Positions 43,641 through 53,620 of a stretch of DNA of 64,000 bases are shown one piece after another. The position numbers and the translations under genes are program-made. Numbering within the stretch: position 1 is the first letter of the stretch; each line of letters begins with the position of its first letter. The notes under the pieces were generated by a model. That model did no database searches. It had not been told where the DNA came from and saw only the letters and a program-made list of their open reading frames with translations. Origin of the DNA: an uncultured Candidatus Saccharibacteria bacterium (GTDB taxonomy: Bacteria; Patescibacteriota; Saccharimonadia; Saccharimonadales; Saccharimonadaceae); assembly GCA_945873065.1 (NCBI GenBank), contig CAMCBN010000005.1, forward strand, positions 1 to 64,000, read 5' to 3'.

Positions 43641-44915
43641 ATGAATATCTATTTTGCAGGTATCGGTGGTGTTGGGTTGGGTCCACTGGCTCAATTGGCG
43701 CGCGATGCCGGACATCATGTGCAAGGTTCTGATAGCCATTATGGACTCGAAACGACCGAGCTCCAACGACGAGGTATTGTTATCACCGACGATCAGTCGG
43801 GTGAATATTTAGCGTATTGCCATCAACAACGACCGATCGATTGGTTTGTATACACTTCAGCGCTACCCATAGACCATCCAGAGCTAGTTCGAGCCAAACA
43901 ACTTGGTATTTATACTGCTAAGCGCGATGAATTACTAAATTACATTATTCGCGAAAAAGACCTAAATCTGATCGCCATCGCTGGCACTCACGGCAAAACG
44001 ACCACCACTGGCATGTTAGTGTGGACTCTACGTCAGCTAAACGTACCAGTTAGTTACTCTGTAGGGACGACTTTAGGCTTTGGCCCAAGCGGGCACTACG
44101 ACCCAGCAAGTCAGTATTTCATTTACGAGTGTGATGAATTCGATCGGAATTTTTTGCGATTTCACCCATTCTTAACATTAATCACCTCTGTCGACTACGA
44201 TCATCCCGATACTTATCCAACACAGCAATCATACTGCGACGCTTTTAGTCAATTCCTCGACCAAAGCGAACAAATTCTAATGTGGCGATCAGCCATCAAA
44301 ACGGGTGTCAGCGCACCACATCGTGCCCGTGTTCTCGACGACTCAGATGACATCTACTACGATATAAAATTAGCTGGCGCACACAACCGAGCCAATGCCA
44401 CACTTGTCGCTCGCGCCTGCAAACAGTTACGCCTCGGGCCAGCTGCACGTATAACCTCGGCGATTGAATCGTATCCTGGTGTCAGCCGACGATTCGAGAG
44501 GCTAGCTCAGAATATTTACACCGACTATGGCCACCACCCCGTAGAGATTGCTGCTACCCTACAAATGGCACACGAGCTGTCTAGTAATGTAGTATTAGTC
44601 TACCAGCCACACCAGAATATACGCCAGCACGAAATACGACAGCAATACACCGATGAAGTGTTTGCTGATGCCAATGAGCTATACTGGCTGCCGACTTATC
44701 TGACCCGTGAAGATCCAAATTTGCCAGTGCTTTCCCCGCAAGAGTTAACCGCTCAACTACATAAAGGTAAAGGCCTTCACTATGCCGAGCTCAATGATAC
44801 GCTATGGCTAGCTATCGACCGTGCTCGAGCTGATGGTGCACTCGTGCTGTTGATGGGAGCAGGTACAATCGATGGCTGGGCCCGCGAGCAAATTAAGCGT
44901 ACTAATAGCTTCTGA
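43641..44915 (+). CDS. murC: UDP-N-acetylmuramate-L-alanine ligase (MurC/Mpl family)
   Basis: 424 residues. The N-terminal UDP-sugar Rossmann block is MNIYFAGIGGVGLGPLAQLAR, then HVQGSD, the ATP site AIAGTHGKTTTTG, and the C-terminal NVVLVYQPHQNIR and YGHHPVEIAATL. It adds L-Ala to UDP-MurNAc. The ATG at 43632 overlaps the TATAAT, and the ATG at 43641 lies 7 nt after it and is chosen. A close call with Mpl-type ligases is possible since both share the fold. Confidence 0.9.
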   Translation: MNIYFAGIGGVGLGPLAQLARDAGHHVQGSDSHYGLETTELQRRGIVITDDQSGEYLAYCHQQRPIDWFVYTSALPIDHPELVRAKQLGIYTAKRDELLNYIIREKDLNLIAIAGTHGKTTTTGMLVWTLRQLNVPVSYSVGTTLGFGPSGHYDPASQYFIYECDEFDRNFLRFHPFLTLITSVDYDHPDTYPTQQSYCDAFSQFLDQSEQILMWRSAIKTGVSAPHRARVLDDSDDIYYDIKLAGAHNRANATLVARACKQLRLGPAARITSAIESYPGVSRRFERLAQNIYTDYGHHPVEIAATLQMAHELSSNVVLVYQPHQNIRQHEIRQQYTDEVFADANELYWLPTYLTREDPNLPVLSPQELTAQLHKGKGLHYAELNDTLWLAIDRARADGALVLLMGAGTIDGWAREQIKRTNSF

Positions 44916-44952
44916 ATAATTTTGAAAATCCATACCAACTCCTTCTTAAAAT

Positions 44953-45501
44953 TTATTTTTCAACCAAAAATTCCGTCGCTGGCACCTGCTCCCATTCGCC
45001 AAGAAAACGATCAAGCAGCGCTAAATAGGCGTTCCGCGTATTGCTCCAAATCAAATCATCATCGAGCTCAATCAGCTCGCGACGCGTCAGCCAACGAATA
45101 TCGGTTGACTCACCTTCATCAATTGCATGGCGCGGCTCGCTATTTGTTGTCAATGCATAACATATGTCGGTATGATAATGATCTGTTGGTATATCGTGCG
45201 TATTGATAAATAGCGGCTGCGGATGAAGCGTTGCGTGCGGCGATAATTCCTGCTGCGTAATGCGCAACTTTGGCTGCAATACCATCATTTGATCAAGCTC
45301 ATAGCCCGTTTCTTCACGCAGTTCATGCGCCAGCGCCGCCCAAGGTGTCTCGTCTAGTTCAATGTGCCCGCCTGGTGGCAACAATTTACCGAGTTTACGG
45401 TGCATATGCAGCAAAATTCGCGGTTCATTAGCATCCGTCCGCACAATGTACGCAGTGACAGTATGATCATGCTGACCGGGCTGGGTGTGTATGTGAGGCA
45501 T
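44953..45501 (-). CDS. NUDIX hydrolase
   Basis: 182 residues with a full Nudix box, GGHIELDETPWAALAHELREETGYE. It probably cleaves a nucleoside diphosphate derivative in the cytoplasm. The substrate is not predictable. AAAGGAG before the ATG and an upstream TATAAT define a leadered start. Confidence 0.87.
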   Translation of the reverse strand: MPHIHTQPGQHDHTVTAYIVRTDANEPRILLHMHRKLGKLLPPGGHIELDETPWAALAHELREETGYELDQMMVLQPKLRITQQELSPHATLHPQPLFINTHDIPTDHYHTDICYALTTNSEPRHAIDEGESTDIRWLTRRELIELDDDLIWSNTRNAYLALLDRFLGEWEQVPATEFLVEK

Positions 45502-45540
45502 GATTTCTCCTTTGGCTTTATAAAATTATTATAATTTAAT

Positions 45541-46209
45541 TTAATCAATCAACCCTCTGCTCGAGCGGCGCGCACTCACGAACTGAGTAACTCGCCCCTC
45601 GCCCAGCCAACGCTGCTCATAGGCAGTAAGGATTTTGTAATCATCTGCGAGATCAGACTCGTGCAAGTCAAAGCTTAGCTCCTCAATCGTCCACTTTTCA
45701 GCAACTAATTGCTCCAGGCTCCACTGGAAAAATGCCGGGTTATCGTGCTTGATAATCAACGAACCATCAGCACGCAGCAATGTAGCGTAGCGCTTCAAAA
45801 AATGCGGATGCGTCAGGCGCCGCCCGCTGGAGCGCTTTTTAGGGAATGGGTCGGAAAAGGTCAGCCATATCTCACTAACCGAATGCGCCAGAAATAACTC
45901 TTCTATTTGATCAGCCCGCGCCCGCACAAACCATACATTGTTCAGGCCGCGCTGCTCTGCCTCGCGCGCACCCTTCTGTAAGCGATCGCCCTTTACATCC
46001 AGTGCGGCAAAAGTTTTATCCGGATGGCGCGTTGCTAATTCTACCAAGAATAAACCATTGCCCGCGCCAATTTCCACCACGTCAATACTTACCTTGTGCG
46101 CCATCCACTCTATCATTTCAAAGCACAGTGGCGAATTAGCAAATAATGCAAATTTGTATTTTTTACGCTTGCGTGTAATGATAAACTGTTTTGGATCAAC
46201 AAAGTTCAT
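45541..46209 (-). CDS. trmB: tRNA (guanine-N7)-methyltransferase TrmB
   Basis: 222 residues. SAM-binding VDVVEIGAGNGLFLVELA, then FAALDVKG, and the TrmB signatures IWLTFSDPFPKKR and RLTHPHFLKRYATLLR. It makes m7G46 in tRNA. TATACT-N7-ATG fixes the start. Confidence 0.93.
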   Translation of the reverse strand: MNFVDPKQFIITRKRKKYKFALFANSPLCFEMIEWMAHKVSIDVVEIGAGNGLFLVELATRHPDKTFAALDVKGDRLQKGAREAEQRGLNNVWFVRARADQIEELFLAHSVSEIWLTFSDPFPKKRSSGRRLTHPHFLKRYATLLRADGSLIIKHDNPAFFQWSLEQLVAEKWTIEELSFDLHESDLADDYKILTAYEQRWLGEGRVTQFVSARRSSRGLID

Positions 46210-46303
46210 ACTTTACAGTATAACGAACATACGCGTTATCTACCTAATTATATAAAGCACAAGCTTATTCAAATCCTGAGTTACATCTGTTATAATTACT
46301 TCT

Positions 46304-47143
46304 ATGAAACCACTCGGCTCGCTAGAGACAACAGCCCTTGAGATCGTCATCACCCTGACAGCGGCGATTGGCTTATCGTGGATAGGGCCAAGGGTAATCA
46401 TGTGGTTGACTCGACACGTATTTGTAACTACATACCAGCGCACCTTACCCAAAAAAGATTTAGAAAAACGTCACAAAACACTCGGTGGGCTTTTTGCTAA
46501 CGTATGGCGTATTATCGTGGTGGTGGTAGCTGGGTACGCTATTTTCATCCACTTTTTCGACAAATCAGCCTTAGCGCCACTGTTTGCCAGTGCTGGGATC
46601 ATTGGAGTTGCCTTCGGGTTCGGTGCGCAATCGCTTGTCAAAGATTTCCTGTCAGGAGTTTTCATTATTAGCGAAAATCAATACCGTGTCGGCGATATAA
46701 TCGAAATCGATGGGTTCGGTGGCACTGTCGAGCGAATAGGCGTACGGTCTACTGTCATCCGCGATGTCGAAGGTAATGTCCACTTTTTCCCAAACGGTAT
46801 CGTTCAACACGTCACAAACAAGACCATGGGCTACAGTAAAGTCTACTTCACTATCACTGTCGCACCAGAAACCAGTATTAGCCAGGCTAGCGAAATCATC
46901 AATAAAATCGGCGAGGAGCTTTCGCACGAGGAACGATGGCAGCGCAAAGTTATTGAAGCACCTCATTTTGATATGCTCGGCGACTTCAACGCCTCCTCGA
47001 TCAGTCTTGTCATTTCTGGCAAAACTCAACCATCCGACCAATGGGCTTTGACCGCCGAAATGCGCCGACGTATTTTACGCGAATTTGACAAAGCAAATAT
47101 TGAGCTCGGCGCTGCCCTACCAGCAACTGCCAAGCGAAAATAA
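46304..47143 (+). CDS. mscS: Small-conductance mechanosensitive channel (MscS family)
   Basis: 279 residues. Membrane helices near the start are followed by the pore helix with GIIGVAFGFGAQSLVKDFLSG, then the beta domain signature RVGDIIEIDGFGGTVERIG and VHFFPNGIV, and the C-terminal cytoplasmic vestibule. It releases solutes on hypo-osmotic shock. TATAAT-N7-ATG. Confidence 0.92.
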   Translation: MKPLGSLETTALEIVITLTAAIGLSWIGPRVIMWLTRHVFVTTYQRTLPKKDLEKRHKTLGGLFANVWRIIVVVVAGYAIFIHFFDKSALAPLFASAGIIGVAFGFGAQSLVKDFLSGVFIISENQYRVGDIIEIDGFGGTVERIGVRSTVIRDVEGNVHFFPNGIVQHVTNKTMGYSKVYFTITVAPETSISQASEIINKIGEELSHEERWQRKVIEAPHFDMLGDFNASSISLVISGKTQPSDQWALTAEMRRRILREFDKANIELGAALPATAKRK

Positions 47144-47206
47144 ATCATGATCAAACCTCAGGTTATCTATTTGACCAAAAACCTCTGATACGTCATAATG
47201 TGTGAT

Positions 47207-47749
47207 ATGAAACGTGCGTTTTTTGTATTCATCGTGATAACCCTTACTACGTGCCAAACGGTGTCTGCCGATCCAATATCATCGTTAACAGACGACCAAT
47301 TATCGCAAATCAAGCAAAACTGCAGTCGTGTCAAAACAACACTTGCTCGCATTCACGCTAATGATGGTCTACTGCGTGTCAATCAAGGGCAACAATACGA
47401 AACTATCACTACCAAGCTCATGGCACCTCTAAACAGCCGCATCGCGCTCAATCAGCTAGACGGAGTTGACATGGTTAAAACAACTGTTGATTACAACACA
47501 CAACTATCTAAGTTTCGCGACGAATATCGCCTATACGAAGAGAAGTTATCAAACCTCCTACATATAGATTGTTCCAACGAACCGTATAATTTTTACGAAT
47601 CGATCAAACCAACGCGTAAACAACGAGCTCGTGTAGCAGCCTCGGTGACAAAATTGAACCAACTAATCGACCAATACAAGAGCCAACTCGATACATTCTA
47701 CTCAAAGACCTTCCCCACTCACAAGGAGAGCCCTAGCAATGAACAATAG
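47207..47749 (+). CDS. Secreted helical hypothetical protein
   Basis: 180 residues with a signal peptide (MKRAFFVFIVITLTTCQTVSA) and a helical domain rich in Gln, Thr and Asn, with Cys in QNCSRV and IDCSNEP that may pair. Function unknown. A good promoter, TTGACC-N17-CATAAT, then 7 nt to ATG 47207. The next gene overlaps its 3' end by 11 nt. Confidence 0.65.
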   Translation: MKRAFFVFIVITLTTCQTVSADPISSLTDDQLSQIKQNCSRVKTTLARIHANDGLLRVNQGQQYETITTKLMAPLNSRIALNQLDGVDMVKTTVDYNTQLSKFRDEYRLYEEKLSNLLHIDCSNEPYNFYESIKPTRKQRARVAASVTKLNQLIDQYKSQLDTFYSKTFPTHKESPSNEQ

Positions 47750-48128
47750 CAAACGCCGCATCATCAATATTTACAATACCTGGCGACAGAATCAGTTTCT
47801 TATTATGATTGTTAGTGTTATTATTGTCGCATGTACATCAGTGGCTATTGCCATGGACATTTATAACACCAGCGGCGCGGCTCAGGTCGACCTGAGCCGC
47901 CCAGGGTTCAAAGAAGTTCGCAAACAAGCAAATCGCGACACAACTCCCACCTCTTACCAATCTGATGGCAAGATCACCAAACAATCACTAGATGAATTCA
48001 AAAAGTTGTACCAAGATCGCCAGAAGAAAATTACTCAAAGCTCGTTTGATCCCTCTGTATTGAGTGATGAATCATTACAAATCTTCTCCAATAACAGCGA
48101 CACAACAAACAACGAATCAACTGAATAG
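47739..48128 (+). CDS. Single-span membrane protein
   Basis: 129 residues. One membrane helix (FLIMIVSVIIVACTSVAIAMD) is followed by an extracytoplasmic polar tail. Function unknown. It has AAGGAGAG before its ATG and overlaps the preceding secreted protein gene, so the two probably work together at the surface. Confidence 0.6.
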   Translation: MNNSKRRIINIYNTWRQNQFLIMIVSVIIVACTSVAIAMDIYNTSGAAQVDLSRPGFKEVRKQANRDTTPTSYQSDGKITKQSLDEFKKLYQDRQKKITQSSFDPSVLSDESLQIFSNNSDTTNNESTE

Positions 48129-48162
48129 CCCAGACTACATCCAATGTGATATAATCGTCTCT

Positions 48163-48699
48163 GTGAAAAAACTTTTTCTCAAAAGATATTTGTCAGAGTT
48201 TGTCTACGGCGCAGTGGATGGTACAGTAACGACATTTGCTGTAGTGGCAGCAAGTGCAGGAGCTGGTGTATCGAGTGCGTTCGTCTTGATTTTAGGTATA
48301 GCAAACTTAGTAGCGGATGGATTCTCGATGGGCGCAAGTGCTTTTTTGGCAGCGCAGGCAGAAAACGATGAATCGAGCGGGCGCTCAACCAAACACGCTT
48401 CACCTCGAATTATCGCCGCTGCAACCTTCAGTGCGTTCATACTAGTTGGTAGCGTCCCCGTACTACCCTACTTTTTTGATGTCATTAGTAGCAGCAAAAC
48501 TCCCGGTATAACTTTGTTTTATATTAGCTCAATCGCTACAGCATTAACCTTCCTGGCTATCGGCTATACCAAAGGTAAAGTTGGTGGTGAATCAACACTA
48601 AAATCTGCATTACTAACCCTCGCTTTAGGTGCCATTGCAGCAGGCTTGGCTTACTTCGCTGGAGATATTTTAGCCGCCTGGATGGGGGTGCAACTATAG
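48163..48699 (+). CDS. VIT1/CCC1-family transporter
   Basis: 178 residues with about five membrane segments. The N-terminal FVYGAVDGTVTTFAVVAASAGAG and VADGFSMGASAFLAAQAE are family signatures of vacuolar iron/manganese transporters. The soluble metal-binding loop is very short. It probably exports Fe2+/Mn2+. The GTG start lies 7 nt after TATAAT. An in-frame ATG at 48064 inside the preceding gene is rejected. Confidence 0.88.
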   Translation: MKKLFLKRYLSEFVYGAVDGTVTTFAVVAASAGAGVSSAFVLILGIANLVADGFSMGASAFLAAQAENDESSGRSTKHASPRIIAAATFSAFILVGSVPVLPYFFDVISSSKTPGITLFYISSIATALTFLAIGYTKGKVGGESTLKSALLTLALGAIAAGLAYFAGDILAAWMGVQL

Positions 48700-48724
48700 C
48701 TACAACCAGGCTATCTACGCCCGC

Positions 48725-50500
48725 CTAAAGGCCCAACTCCCGCAATGATTTTGGATCTGCCGCGCCGGGGCTGTCCGTCATAACATCAACCCCAGAACCA
48801 TTTTTCGGAAAGGCGATGATTTCGCGGATGTTCGATTCTCCAAGCAGCTCCATCAAAATACGGTCGACGCCAAAAGCGCAACCAGCATGCGGCGGTGCGC
48901 CATATTTGAAGGCATTGATCATAGCGCCAAATTTCTCATCAACATAATTATGATCAAAACCAAGCAGCTCGAATACTTTGTAGAGTGTTTCTGGACTATG
49001 ATTGCGCACGCCGCCAGAGCAAATTTCGTAGCCGTTCATCACCATGTCATATTGATCGGCGACGATGGCTAATTTTTCGGCATCGGTCGAGGCTTTCTCA
49101 AGCGCCTGGACGCCGCCGCGCGGCATCGAAAATGGATTATGGCCAAAATCGACTTTCTTACGCGCCTCATCCCATTCGTAAAATGGAAAATCAACGATCC
49201 AGGCCAGCGCAACGACATTTGGATCTTTAAGGTTGAAGTGAGCAGCAAATTCAGAACGCAACCGGCCGAGAACTTTGTTGACGGTGGATCGGGTGTCGGC
49301 ACCGAAGAATACTGTATCACCATCTGTCGCGCCTAATTTTTCTTGTACCGCCGCAAGCTCTGTCGCATTCAAGAATTTTGCGATCGGGCTCTTCGCTTCG
49401 CCGTTTTCATACGTAATATATGCCAAGCCGCCCGCGCCCTCGCTCTTCGCAATGTTAGTGAAATTATCGATTTGCTTGCGGCTTAAAGAGGCGCCATTCT
49501 TGACGCAAATCGCTTTAATACATTCAGCATTTTTAAACACGCCAAATTCTGTTGTTGAAAATACATCAGTCAATTCGACCAGTTCCATACCAAAACGCAG
49601 ATCTGGCTTGTCTGAACCATACGTTTCCATAGCATCACGGTAAGAAATACGCGGGATCGGACTACCATCGCCAACAGGTAGATCGCTCAAATCCAGCACG
49701 GTTTTGCCGGCAAAATCAGTCGCTAGCCGCTTCATCAACGGCTCAACCATTTGGCGCACTTCCTCGCCGTCCTCGACGAAACTCATCTCGCAGTCAAGCT
49801 GATAAAACTCGCCATACAATCGGTCAGCCCGCGGATCTTCATCGCGAAAACACGCCGCCAATTGGTAATAACGCGGCACGCCGCCAACCATCAACAGCTG
49901 CTTGAACTGCTGCGGCGCTTGCGGTAAAGCGTAATATTTGCCTTCGTGCAAACGGCTTGGAATCAGAAAATCGCGCGCGCCCTCGGGGCTGGAATTAGCG
50001 AGAATCGGCGTTTGAATTTCGATAAATTCTCGTTCGTCCATATATTGGCGAATGAGCCGGTACATCTCGGCGCGTTTCTTCAACATTCGCTGCATTTTGT
50101 CGCGGCGCAGGTCCAAAAAACGATATTTAAGGCGCAGTTCTTCATTGGCTTGATTTTCAGAAAACGGCTGAATCGGTAACGTTTCAGCGCGGTTAAGAAT
50201 CGTTAAATCTTCCACCACGATTTCGATACCGCCAGTTGCTAGATTTGGATTTTTCAAACCTTCTTCCCGCTCGCGCACTAGGCCAGTCGCTCTGACAACA
50301 AACTCATCGCGCAGACTTTCGGCTGTCCTGAAAGCTTCGCCCGCTTCAGGATTAATTACCAGCTGCACCAGACCCATATGGTCGCGCAGATCGATAAAAA
50401 TCAAACCGCCGTGGTCGCGGTGCGAATGTACCCAGCCCGCCACTATCACCGATTGACCGACAAACTCCGCCACATAATCAGATAAAATTCGTTGTTTCAT
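48725..50500 (-). CDS. aspS: Aspartyl-tRNA synthetase
   Basis: 591 residues, class II. Anticodon-binding OB fold (VIVAGWVHSHRDHGGLIFIDLRD), motif 2 CFRDEDPRADRLYGEF, the GAD insertion domain typical of bacterial AspRS and motif 3 GCAFGVDRILMELLG. TATAAT-N7-ATG selects 50500 over an upstream start at 50524. Whether it also charges tRNA-Asn is not decided here. Confidence 0.96.
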   Translation of the reverse strand: MKQRILSDYVAEFVGQSVIVAGWVHSHRDHGGLIFIDLRDHMGLVQLVINPEAGEAFRTAESLRDEFVVRATGLVREREEGLKNPNLATGGIEIVVEDLTILNRAETLPIQPFSENQANEELRLKYRFLDLRRDKMQRMLKKRAEMYRLIRQYMDEREFIEIQTPILANSSPEGARDFLIPSRLHEGKYYALPQAPQQFKQLLMVGGVPRYYQLAACFRDEDPRADRLYGEFYQLDCEMSFVEDGEEVRQMVEPLMKRLATDFAGKTVLDLSDLPVGDGSPIPRISYRDAMETYGSDKPDLRFGMELVELTDVFSTTEFGVFKNAECIKAICVKNGASLSRKQIDNFTNIAKSEGAGGLAYITYENGEAKSPIAKFLNATELAAVQEKLGATDGDTVFFGADTRSTVNKVLGRLRSEFAAHFNLKDPNVVALAWIVDFPFYEWDEARKKVDFGHNPFSMPRGGVQALEKASTDAEKLAIVADQYDMVMNGYEICSGGVRNHSPETLYKVFELLGFDHNYVDEKFGAMINAFKYGAPPHAGCAFGVDRILMELLGESNIREIIAFPKNGSGVDVMTDSPGAADPKSLRELGL

Positions 50501-50650
50501 ATCTGTTATTATAGCATAGTCCACTTATCTGTGAAATTTCCTCTGCCGTGTAAATTCGAGTCGATAGACCTTTTGATGAATCGTCAATTAGATATAGGGT
50601 GCTGACAAGTTTTATCTGAAATTCCACCACAGTTATCTAACACGGTTCTT

Positions 50651-51709
50651 TTATTTATTACTCGCCGATGGACCTAACAACAAAGATGACTCTGGCAATT
50701 CAGCCAGACGCTGTTCGTGTGGTATTTCTTCGTCATCCTCGATAATCATCGAACGACCCATCAATGCCTCGATACAATCTGCTAATGTCAACAATCCAAC
50801 TGTCTGCTGATATATATCAGTCACAACAAATAACGTCTGACTTGTAGTAATAAATGCAGCGAGCGCCTTCTCGAGCGATTGCTGATCGTCAATATAAAAT
50901 ACTGCCGGGTTCATCAAGTCTTGTGCTTTGGCTGAAGCAAATGGTCTCTGCTCCAAGATCTCCCGTGTAGACAATATACCCACTATATGATTAAGATCGC
51001 CCTGAATCACTGGGAATAAATCACGGCCAGTCCTGTGGAGCTCATCAAGAAGTAGCGGACCTACAACTGCTTCTGCATCTATCGTAGCGATCTCTGTTCG
51101 CGGCAACATGATATCATTAACACTTTTGTCAGCAAATTCTAAACAAGCTACAAGCTGCTGTCGCTCCACAGGAGCAAGAATCGATGGGCGAGCATGGCGT
51201 ATCAATTGCTTTAATTCAGCACGTGAACCGAGACGAAATTCAGTCTCGAGTGGTGGTACTACAGTACGCATTGAACGAGCTATGTGAGGGAACTGACCAA
51301 TCATACTCACGAGTCCAGGTTCGACCCTACTATATAGCCACTGCGCCAGTCGGTGTACCCAACCGACTTTAGCTGCACGACCATGCAGTAATGCTACGAC
51401 TATCGCCATAACGACCCCACCACCAAAATCAAACGCACCGATACCCGACATCACCACCAATACCACCAACACAGCCACCAGCCCATACCGTAGCGATACA
51501 AGATCCTCATATACTGCAACACGACGCAATTGCATGATCGCCTTGCGATTCTGCTGCTGTTGACGACGCTCCAACTCAGACACGCTAAGCCCTGGCGCAT
51601 CTGGCCACATACTCGATACTAGTACCAACATTGCCGTAAAGACAACAAATAAAGTAATCGTCATCACTTCCATAGCATCATTGTAGCGCACCATCTCTTG
51701 ATTAGCCAC
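50651..51709 (-). CDS. CorC/CNNM-like membrane protein with paired CBS domains
   Basis: About 352 residues. Three hydrophobic segments (TITLFVVFTAMLVLVSS, GLVAVLVVLVVMSGIGAF, and VVMAIVVALLHG) precede a cytoplasmic CBS pair (DIMLPRTEIATIDA and AQDLMNPAVFYIDDQQSL). This matches HlyC/CorC-type proteins, though the membrane part is short and divergent and no C-terminal CorC domain is visible. It may sense adenine nucleotides or affect Mg2+/cation transport (inference). Internal starts at the sixth and thirteenth codons are possible. It is divergent from the DsbA-like gene. Confidence 0.72.
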   Translation of the reverse strand: MANQEMVRYNDAMEVMTITLFVVFTAMLVLVSSMWPDAPGLSVSELERRQQQQNRKAIMQLRRVAVYEDLVSLRYGLVAVLVVLVVMSGIGAFDFGGGVVMAIVVALLHGRAAKVGWVHRLAQWLYSRVEPGLVSMIGQFPHIARSMRTVVPPLETEFRLGSRAELKQLIRHARPSILAPVERQQLVACLEFADKSVNDIMLPRTEIATIDAEAVVGPLLLDELHRTGRDLFPVIQGDLNHIVGILSTREILEQRPFASAKAQDLMNPAVFYIDDQQSLEKALAAFITTSQTLFVVTDIYQQTVGLLTLADCIEALMGRSMIIEDDEEIPHEQRLAELPESSLLLGPSASNK

Positions 51710-51748
51710 CAGTATACACGCTATAATGAACAGGTTAAAGGAGTGTGT

Positions 51749-52483
51749 ATGACGAAAAAATCTTGGTTGATATTTGCAGTGCTGTGTCTCAGTATATTAG
51801 GGGGGCTTGTCTGGCTATCCAAGCGAAGCGAGTCTGTCGATGTGACCAATGTAGACCCTGCCACTGTCCAATCCGCTAGCGATAAAAATGGTAATATTGC
51901 AGACCATACATTTGGTAGTGATAAACCAAAGGTGACTATAATTGAATACGGTGATTATCAATGTCCTGGCTGTAGCAAAGCTGCACCAACTCTTAAGTCC
52001 GTTGCTAGCAAATACAAAGATCACGTACAGCTCATCTTTCGCAACAACCCACTTTCGACTATCCACTCCAATGCTTTCGCAGCTGCAGCAGCAGTCGAGG
52101 CAGCCGGGCTTCAGGGCAAATACTGGCAAATGCACGACAAGGTATATAGCCAACAAAACACCTGGGAGTCGCTTAACGGAGATCAACGTACTAACTACTT
52201 CGTTAGTGTAGCACGAGATCTTGGCTTGAATGTCGATACATTTAAGGCTGACCTTAGTGAAGCCGACCGCACCAACTCGCGCATAAAAAAGAAAATCAAC
52301 TTCGACAAAACTCTCGCTGACAAACAAAATGTTGCTGGTTCTACGCCGGCTATTCTCGTCAATGGCAAGAACGTCACCAATCAACGCGTTAAAAACGGTA
52401 AAATCACCACCGACAGTGAAGCTGGTCAGGTTTGGGCAGACGCCGAGAGCTTCGGCAAACTCATTATCGAACCACTTTTGTGA
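51749..52483 (+). CDS. DsbA-like thiol-disulfide oxidoreductase
   Basis: 244 residues. An N-terminal signal anchor (KKSWLIFAVLCLSILGGLVWL) is followed by a DsbA/BdbD-type thioredoxin fold with the active site EYGDYQCPGCSKAAP (CPGC), FRNNPLSTIHSNA and the cis-Pro loop GSTPAILVNG. It should act outside the membrane, forming disulfides in secreted proteins. AAAGGAG at 51737-51743 and TATAAT about 20 nt upstream of the ATG give a leadered start. Confidence 0.92.
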   Translation: MTKKSWLIFAVLCLSILGGLVWLSKRSESVDVTNVDPATVQSASDKNGNIADHTFGSDKPKVTIIEYGDYQCPGCSKAAPTLKSVASKYKDHVQLIFRNNPLSTIHSNAFAAAAAVEAAGLQGKYWQMHDKVYSQQNTWESLNGDQRTNYFVSVARDLGLNVDTFKADLSEADRTNSRIKKKINFDKTLADKQNVAGSTPAILVNGKNVTNQRVKNGKITTDSEAGQVWADAESFGKLIIEPLL

Positions 52484-52497
52484 GAGAAAATTTGGCT

Positions 52498-52521
52498 GAC
52501 CATATGACAGACCATATGACA
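52498..52521 (+). repeat. Tandem 12-bp repeat, two perfect copies
   Basis: GACCATATGACA occurs twice in direct succession, with the palindrome CATATG in each copy, just after the DsbA-like stop. The function is unknown. Nothing else is seen between here and arcC. Confidence 0.8.
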
Positions 52522-52662
52522 TGACGGCCGACCCCACAACCTAGATGATGGATCTCTTTTTCGTCGAATCTTGTAGTGAAATTTCAACCCAAGGAAATCA
52601 TCTTACTGCAAATCAGATATCCAAGCTTGTTGCCTGTTGCTTTCTCGTGATGATATCCTGCT

Positions 52663-53619
52663 TTACGACTTAACGCGCGTGCCCGCCGCGCCATTAATCG
52701 CTTCGGCAGTTTTTTCCAGCGAAGTGATAATAGCAGTACGGCCCGTACCGCCAGCCAGGAACTTCAAAGCCGCCTGGGTCTTTGGCAGCATCGAGCCCGG
52801 CGCAAATTGATTATCATCAATATACTTTTGCAGTTCCTCGGCAGAAATTTCACCCAATGCTTGCTCGTTTGGCTGGTTGAAATTCACCTTTGCCGCATCA
52901 ACTGATGTCAAAATCAGCAGCGTGTCAGCACCAAGCTTATCAGCTAACAACGCCGCGCCAAAATCCTTATCGATCACCGCCTCCACGCCAGACAGCGTAC
53001 CATCTTCAGCCTTTAGCACCGGCACACCACCGCCACCTGTTGAGATCACCAATACTCCAGCATCAACGAGCGCCTTAATGACTGGTGCTTCGACAATTTC
53101 TTGAGGTTTCGGCGAAGGTACCACGCGCCGCCAACCGCGGCCAGCGTCTTCTTTGACAGTGTAGCCGCGTTCAGCAGTCACTGCCTTCGCCTCCTCTTCA
53201 CTGTAGAATGGACCGATCGGTTTGGTTGGATTTGCAAAGGCGGGATCGGCGGCGTCGACAATCGTCTGCGTTACCATACTTGTAGCAAATTTATCGCGCA
53301 TACCGACCTGGGTAAAGGCGTCATGAAACGCCTGCTGCAGCCAGAAGCCGATTAGCCCCTGACTCATCGCACCGCAATCATCCAGCGGCAAACTTGGCAC
53401 ATCTGGCGTATTGATGGCCTCTTCGTGCAAGATAATGTTACCAACCTGCGGACCGTTACCGTGAACGATCGCCACTCTATGACCCGCCTGGATCAACGGC
53501 AGTAGTTGCTGAACTGTACTGTCCGCCACTTTCTGCTGCGCCTGCGAACTGGCTTCGCCCTTTTTCTGCAGGGCGTTACCTCCGAGTGCAACGACAATTA
53601 TTTTTTCCTCTCCGCTCAT
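52663..53619 (-). CDS. arcC: Carbamate kinase
   Basis: 318 residues, amino-acid-kinase fold: VVALGGNALQKKG start, AIVHGNGPQVGNI, STGGGGVPV, AVIDKDFGAALLADKL and GSMLPKTQAALKF. It makes ATP and ammonia/CO2 from carbamoyl phosphate, the energy step of arginine fermentation. Last gene of the arc operon, starting 1 nt after the DDAH-like stop. Confidence 0.95.
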   Translation of the reverse strand: MSGEEKIIVVALGGNALQKKGEASSQAQQKVADSTVQQLLPLIQAGHRVAIVHGNGPQVGNIILHEEAINTPDVPSLPLDDCGAMSQGLIGFWLQQAFHDAFTQVGMRDKFATSMVTQTIVDAADPAFANPTKPIGPFYSEEEAKAVTAERGYTVKEDAGRGWRRVVPSPKPQEIVEAPVIKALVDAGVLVISTGGGGVPVLKAEDGTLSGVEAVIDKDFGAALLADKLGADTLLILTSVDAAKVNFNQPNEQALGEISAEELQKYIDDNQFAPGSMLPKTQAALKFLAGGTGRTAIITSLEKTAEAINGAAGTRVKS

Positions 53620-53620
53620 A

